Below, piece by piece: positions 5,737 through 9,602 of a stretch of 9,602 nt of DNA. The notes under the pieces were generated by a model. It saw only the letters and a list, made by a program, of their open reading frames with translations. It had not been told where the DNA came from and searched no databases. The DNA lies in assembly GCA_946480675.1 (NCBI GenBank), contig CAMLKS010000064.1:1-9602 (forward strand), in the 5' to 3' direction. The translations under genes and the position numbers were made by a program. The DNA is from an uncultured Bacteroidota bacterium. GTDB taxonomy: Bacteria > Bacteroidota > Bacteroidia > Chitinophagales > Chitinophagaceae. Each line of letters opens with the position of its first letter. Within the stretch, counting starts at the first letter, position 1.

Positions 5737-8700
5737 ATGCGTTGTATAAGAATTGCCATAATATTAATTTTGTGCTTATGTGCCGGCTCTGAATCTCATG
5801 CACATACGGATAGCTCTGCCCTTTTACACTTTTACTTGGGTAAAGGACTACCTGCAAACAATGTTTATAGTTTCATTACCGATAAGCAGGGATATCAATG
5901 GTTTGCTACCGATAACGGTGTAGTGAAATATAACGGCTCTACTTTTAAGGTTTTTAATACCAACGATGGCCTGCCGGTAAGTGATGTGTTTCACTTGTTT
6001 GAAGATACTATGGGGCGTATATGGCTGCACAGTTTTGCATCTACTGTTGGCTACATACGCAATGACAAGTATACATCTATTAAGTACAATTTTTCTGAAA
6101 AATATACCAACCCTTATGATATTCACCAGGTAGGTGATAAAATAGTGTTTAGTTACGGCATTACAAGCGGCGTAGGTATAGCTATGATAACGCCGGAAGA
6201 TAAGTTGATACGCTTTAATATTGGCATGCCACTTTTTGCACTATATCGGAGTGTAGAGCAGGAACATTACCTGCATCGTGTGAGCGACGGTCAGCTATGT
6301 AAAGTAATTGTAAAGAATAACAGGTTCCAGCTAAAGCCCGTATTCAGGTTTTCATTAAGTGCAGAGTTGCTGAGCGTAAACAGAGCCTTTATAGCCCGTA
6401 ATAAAATATTTTTTTATCAGTTTAAAGGGAATTCCATACTGTTGGGAACGCTTGGTAACAAAGATACCTCTATCCGTAAGTTCCAAAAGAAACTGAACCT
6501 GGTGGATCTGGGTGGTAAACCCGATGAGTTTATATACCTTATATTTCCGTACACCGACTCTATGGAAGTTATTACTAACAATAACATCTACAGACTCAAC
6601 TACAACCTGGAACTCATTAATAAAATCCCAACAAGTTCATTTTTACCATCCAATGTGCAGGTTTCATTTTTTGGAAATGATGTATTCAATAATCAATGGT
6701 TCACTTCCAATCAGGGTGTGTGGATGCGTCCGCAAACTGCAATGGAATTTCAGCGTCACCCGTATTCCAGCTTATTGGTAAATGCAGTGCCTGCAGGTGT
6801 TTTGAAAGATAGTACCCAATGTTATACAGATACCAAAAGCGGGCTTTTTTATTGCATAGATGCTGCAGGTAAAATATTGAAACCGGATATTGGCAACATT
6901 CGGGAGGTGAGGTATGCGAAAGGGGACAATATCAAAAATATGATGTTTGCATCTTTACACCGCTTCAATGTGATTGAAAACGGTGTGCTGAAAGACCTTA
7001 TTCCGTATAACAAATCACTGATTCATGTAACGGCTGCCCATGGTTATCCCAAATATATACCATCAAAGAAAGCAGACGGGCAAATGACCCTTGCAGATTC
7101 TGTAAAGCGGTATATGGTGCAGTCTGTTGCATCTTTTCACGACTACGCCCCCGGTAAATATTTGCTGGTGGGGCAAACCGATGTATCTAAACTCGAAGTG
7201 TCTGATACTTCAGTGGTCAATAAGCAGCTTATCTATGAAAAGTTTACCAATTATACTTATGACGGGCTGAATAATAAATACTGGATTTACAATCGCTACA
7301 AGATCATATGCCTCGATCCTGTTACTGAAGAAAAAGTCTCCTTCAATGAAGAGATGCTCAAAAAGATAGGCATTCGCGCAGTATATGGAATAGCAATTGA
7401 TAGTTTTCAGAACATATATATACTTACAGATAAAAGGTTGCTGATATACAACAATATTCAACGGGCTTTCAAAGTAGTTAAAACGAACGTAAACCTCACT
7501 GTCTGCAAGATACTGGTACACAACAAATCTTTAATATTATATGGTAATTTTGGTGTCGCGGTTGCCAAAATTATTGGCCCGCATTACGTAGGCGATTTTC
7601 ATTACGTCTATAATCCACAATGCCAGTTCTATAATGCTGTAAATTATGCACAGGTAGCACCATCATCTACTTTGGTTTTAGGTACCGATAATGGTGTGTT
7701 TTCTGTCAAATTAGATAGTGTGCTTACTAATTCAAAACTGAATATCGGTAATGGAGACAGTATTATGTCGTTATTATTGAATGTGCCATATGCCAGGGAA
7801 ATACATGATGGCGATACACTGCAATTCGGTTCCGACGTTACTGAATTTGGTATAGATGTTATTAATTTTTTTGGTAAAGGCGACAGGCGTTACTACTATA
7901 AAATAAAAAAGGAAAGCATTTGGAAGGAAGCCCAATCTGGCATTATATCATGGAAAGAGCTGAAGTCGGATAAGTATTACGAAGTGGAATGCTTTGCGGT
8001 AGATGATTTGTGGAAGACACGGTTATACAGGTTTTATATTTACAAAACACCTTATTGGTGGCAAACCACTACATGGAAAATTGTGTTTTGGGTAGGGGGT
8101 ATTGTTTTGGTTGTTTCATTACTGGCGCTTACCATTTTGCTTACACGCCACTATGTAAGCAGTGCCAATGAAAAGAAAAGCAATTTGTTGGATCTTGAGT
8201 TGCGTGCTGTGTATTCGCAGATAAATCCTCACTTTATATTCAATGCCCTTAGTACTGCCCTATTCTTCATTAATAAAAAAAGGTTTGAAGAAGCTTATCT
8301 TCACGTAAGCAAATTTTCGAGGCTCTTGCGTTCATACCTCAAATCTTCACAAGAACGTTACGTAACCCTGTCTGAAGAAATAAGTATGCTGCGCACATAT
8401 ATTGAATTGCAACAAACAAGGTTCGAGGAGAAGTTTGATTATGCTATTAAAGTAGAGAATAAAATACCCGCCGATAACGTACGCATACCTTCATTATTGA
8501 TACAGCCTTTGGTGGAAAATGCCATTATACATGGCCTCTTTCATAAACAAGGTAAAGGTTTTCTGAATGTACAGTTCCTGCAAGGTGCGTCGAGCACTGA
8601 GTTGATATGTATTATTGAAGATGATGGTGTAGGACGTATACGTGTGTCAGAGATTAAAAAAGAAAGTGTGGCTAAATATGATTCCTATGGAACCAAACTT

Positions 8701-8832
8701 ACACAACAGCTTATAGAGATATTTAAAGAGTACGAGAGTATGCATATATACCTGGAATACATTGATAAAGAAAAGCCTCACACCGGCACTATAGCCAAGC
8801 TTACTATACGAAACCTTAAATACGAAGCCTAG
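5737..8832 (+). CDS. Membrane sensor histidine kinase: Reg_prop/Y_Y_Y sensor with LytS/YehU-type (PF06580) kinase core
   Basis: This 1031-residue protein is a two-component sensor that would autophosphorylate on a histidine in response to an extracytoplasmic signal. Order: signal peptide (1-22, ending SHA|H); two-component-regulator propeller repeats, clearest at 37-67 (GLPANNVYSF, WFATDNGVVKYNG) and 78-97, with degenerate blade-like motifs near 321-328 (WFTSNQGV) and about 647-653 (GTDNGVF); Y_Y_Y domain (about 689-772); one transmembrane helix (about 783-803); then the PF06580 core with INPHFIFNALS (829-839, phospho-acceptor H832), N-box NAIIHG (928-933) and G-box EDDGVG (961-966). It is a plain kinase, without the response-regulator and AraC domains of Bacteroides hybrid systems. 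Such kinases usually pair with LytTR regulators; none is in view. Start: ATG 5737 gives the signal peptide; an in-frame TTG at 5701 adds 12 polar residues before it and overlaps the candidate -7 element. A paralogue follows after 24 bases. The ligand is unknown. Confidence 0.9.
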   Translation: MRCIRIAIILILCLCAGSESHAHTDSSALLHFYLGKGLPANNVYSFITDKQGYQWFATDNGVVKYNGSTFKVFNTNDGLPVSDVFHLFEDTMGRIWLHSFASTVGYIRNDKYTSIKYNFSEKYTNPYDIHQVGDKIVFSYGITSGVGIAMITPEDKLIRFNIGMPLFALYRSVEQEHYLHRVSDGQLCKVIVKNNRFQLKPVFRFSLSAELLSVNRAFIARNKIFFYQFKGNSILLGTLGNKDTSIRKFQKKLNLVDLGGKPDEFIYLIFPYTDSMEVITNNNIYRLNYNLELINKIPTSSFLPSNVQVSFFGNDVFNNQWFTSNQGVWMRPQTAMEFQRHPYSSLLVNAVPAGVLKDSTQCYTDTKSGLFYCIDAAGKILKPDIGNIREVRYAKGDNIKNMMFASLHRFNVIENGVLKDLIPYNKSLIHVTAAHGYPKYIPSKKADGQMTLADSVKRYMVQSVASFHDYAPGKYLLVGQTDVSKLEVSDTSVVNKQLIYEKFTNYTYDGLNNKYWIYNRYKIICLDPVTEEKVSFNEEMLKKIGIRAVYGIAIDSFQNIYILTDKRLLIYNNIQRAFKVVKTNVNLTVCKILVHNKSLILYGNFGVAVAKIIGPHYVGDFHYVYNPQCQFYNAVNYAQVAPSSTLVLGTDNGVFSVKLDSVLTNSKLNIGNGDSIMSLLLNVPYAREIHDGDTLQFGSDVTEFGIDVINFFGKGDRRYYYKIKKESIWKEAQSGIISWKELKSDKYYEVECFAVDDLWKTRLYRFYIYKTPYWWQTTTWKIVFWVGGIVLVVSLLALTILLTRHYVSSANEKKSNLLDLELRAVYSQINPHFIFNALSTALFFINKKRFEEAYLHVSKFSRLLRSYLKSSQERYVTLSEEISMLRTYIELQQTRFEEKFDYAIKVENKIPADNVRIPSLLIQPLVENAIIHGLFHKQGKGFLNVQFLQGASSTELICIIEDDGVGRIRVSEIKKESVAKYDSYGTKLTQQLIEIFKEYESMHIYLEYIDKEKPHTGTIAKLTIRNLKYEA

Positions 8833-8856
8833 CAAAGTAGGACAGCCACAATCATC

Positions 8857-9602
8857 ATGTTAATGCGCAACTTACTATTCACCATCCTAGGCATTATCTG
8901 TACATGTATACATGTATCTGCCATCGATACCTCGCACATTTTTAACCATAATGTTAAAAATGGCTTGCCTACTAACAATACATATAGTTTTATACAAGAT
9001 AGATATGGCTACATATGGATAGCCACGGATAATGGCGTGGTGAAATATAACGGTTATAGTTTTAAACTGTTTGGTACCAATGAAGGGCTGCCAACGAATG
9101 ATGTATGGATGCTAAAAGAAGACAAGTGGGGGCGTATATGGATATATACCTATGCTACAGAGTTAGGATACATTCGAAACAATACGTATAAAAAGATCGG
9201 TTATGACTTGCGTGCCGTCGCTGTTCCTAAAAATAACATCTGGGAGTTCAAAGACTTTGTTGTTGCCCAGTTTTTTGATGAGAACATGACGCTTTCATTA
9301 AAGATAGATTCGAATGATAAAGTAACAGTAACGAAGCAGTCAAACATGCTGGTGAAAAATGTGCAGCAGCACATATATGCAGTATGGAATGATCAGGCAG
9401 TACGGCACTTTAAATTTAGAAAAGGTACGTTAGTTGAAGCTAACATCGGGCCGGTCATTGATAATCCTGTTTTTTTTCGATATGAACCTTTGCTGCTTAA
9501 TGATAGTATATTAGTGGGTTTTCGGAAAGGGTATAATCAAATACCATTACTGAATGTTAAAACGCTAAAGACTGATAACCTTCCATTACAAAGCCTGGGG
9601 GC
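8857..9602 (+). CDS. Second Reg_prop sensor protein (probable histidine kinase), N-terminal part, cut by the right edge
   Basis: The visible 248 residues form the N-terminus of a paralogue of the upstream sensor kinase. A signal peptide (about 1-22, ending VSA|I) is followed by GLPTNNTYSF (36-45), WIATDNGVVKYNG (54-66), a second repeat GLPTNDVW and GRIW. Over 76 ungapped residues I count 48 identities (about 63%) with the neighbour; beyond that point (roughly residue 112 onward) the two sequences have little obvious similarity. No stop codon interrupts the frame up to the window edge. By analogy the missing part should hold the rest of the propeller, Y_Y_Y, a membrane helix and a kinase core, but none of these is seen. 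Start: ATG 8857, or ATG 8863 two codons later. The 24-base gap after the first kinase and the absence of a terminator or -7 element suggest one operon. Confidence 0.82.
   Translation, partial: MLMRNLLFTILGIICTCIHVSAIDTSHIFNHNVKNGLPTNNTYSFIQDRYGYIWIATDNGVVKYNGYSFKLFGTNEGLPTNDVWMLKEDKWGRIWIYTYATELGYIRNNTYKKIGYDLRAVAVPKNNIWEFKDFVVAQFFDENMTLSLKIDSNDKVTVTKQSNMLVKNVQQHIYAVWNDQAVRHFKFRKGTLVEANIGPVIDNPVFFRYEPLLLNDSILVGFRKGYNQIPLLNVKTLKTDNLPLQSLG
8901..8916. repeat. 16-bp perfect palindrome (TACATGTA twice in tandem)
   Basis: TACATGTATACATGTA equals its own reverse complement and is also two direct copies of TACATGTA. It lies inside the signal-peptide codons of the second sensor gene, about 45 bases after its start. 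It may be chance. Confidence 0.6.

Noticed and set aside
5711..5749. Mini-ORF (ATG 5711, 12 codons) overlapping the start of the first sensor kinase in another frame
   Set aside because: Could be a short upstream peptide, but it shows no regulatory features such as repeated rare codons or a downstream attenuator hairpin; likely chance.
7210..7521. Minus-strand frame of 103 codons inside the sensor kinase
   Set aside because: Antisense shadow of the long, intact kinase frame.
1..9602. CRISPR array, insertion sequence, tRNA gene or defence system
   Set aside because: No spaced direct repeats, terminal inverted repeats with transposase, cloverleaf sequence or defence-protein motifs were seen on either strand.

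Overview
The window reads as chromosomal DNA of a Bacteroidota bacterium, most likely from the Chitinophagaceae or a close relative. Three things point there. Gene starts lack clear Shine-Dalgarno sequences. Intergenic gaps carry the Bacteroidota -7 promoter element TAnnTTTG. The gene families are typical of the group: DUF1573 secreted proteins, Reg_prop/Y_Y_Y sensors fused to a PF06580 histidine kinase, and a group III truncated haemoglobin. The genus is inference; the phylum is fairly secure. Nothing suggests a mobile element, prophage, CRISPR array, tRNA or rRNA.

Left part (1-1114, minus strand): a tRNA-metabolism pair. A threonylcarbamoyl-AMP synthase (Sua5/YrdC) gene is followed 33 bases later by the N-terminal third of a CCA-adding tRNA nucleotidyltransferase that runs off the left edge. 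The 1115-1274 gap separates this pair from divergent genes and holds several TAnnTTTG elements, two of them arranged as the arms of an imperfect palindrome.

Centre-left (1275-2282, plus strand): two tandem secreted DUF1573 proteins, about 62% identical over an 81-residue core, closed by a hairpin terminator. Next comes a class I/II PLP-dependent aminotransferase (2325-3518). A strong bidirectional hairpin terminator lies between it and the convergent genes.

Centre-right (3567-5632, minus strand): a group III truncated haemoglobin gene followed 23 bases later by adenine deaminase, probably one transcript.

Right part (5737-9602, plus strand): a 1031-residue membrane sensor histidine kinase with a periplasmic propeller-type sensor, a Y_Y_Y domain, one transmembrane helix and a LytS/YehU-type kinase core. 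A tandem paralogue follows 24 bases later and is cut by the right edge. The two share about 63% identity over the first 76 residues of the mature sensor and then diverge sharply. No response regulator is visible.

Most of the window is ordinary housekeeping and signalling content. The points that deserve a second look are the -7 elements that sit 4-10 bases from start codons (possible leaderless mRNAs), the palindromic face-to-face promoter pair, and the tandem sensor kinases with a conserved N-terminal module but divergent remainder.
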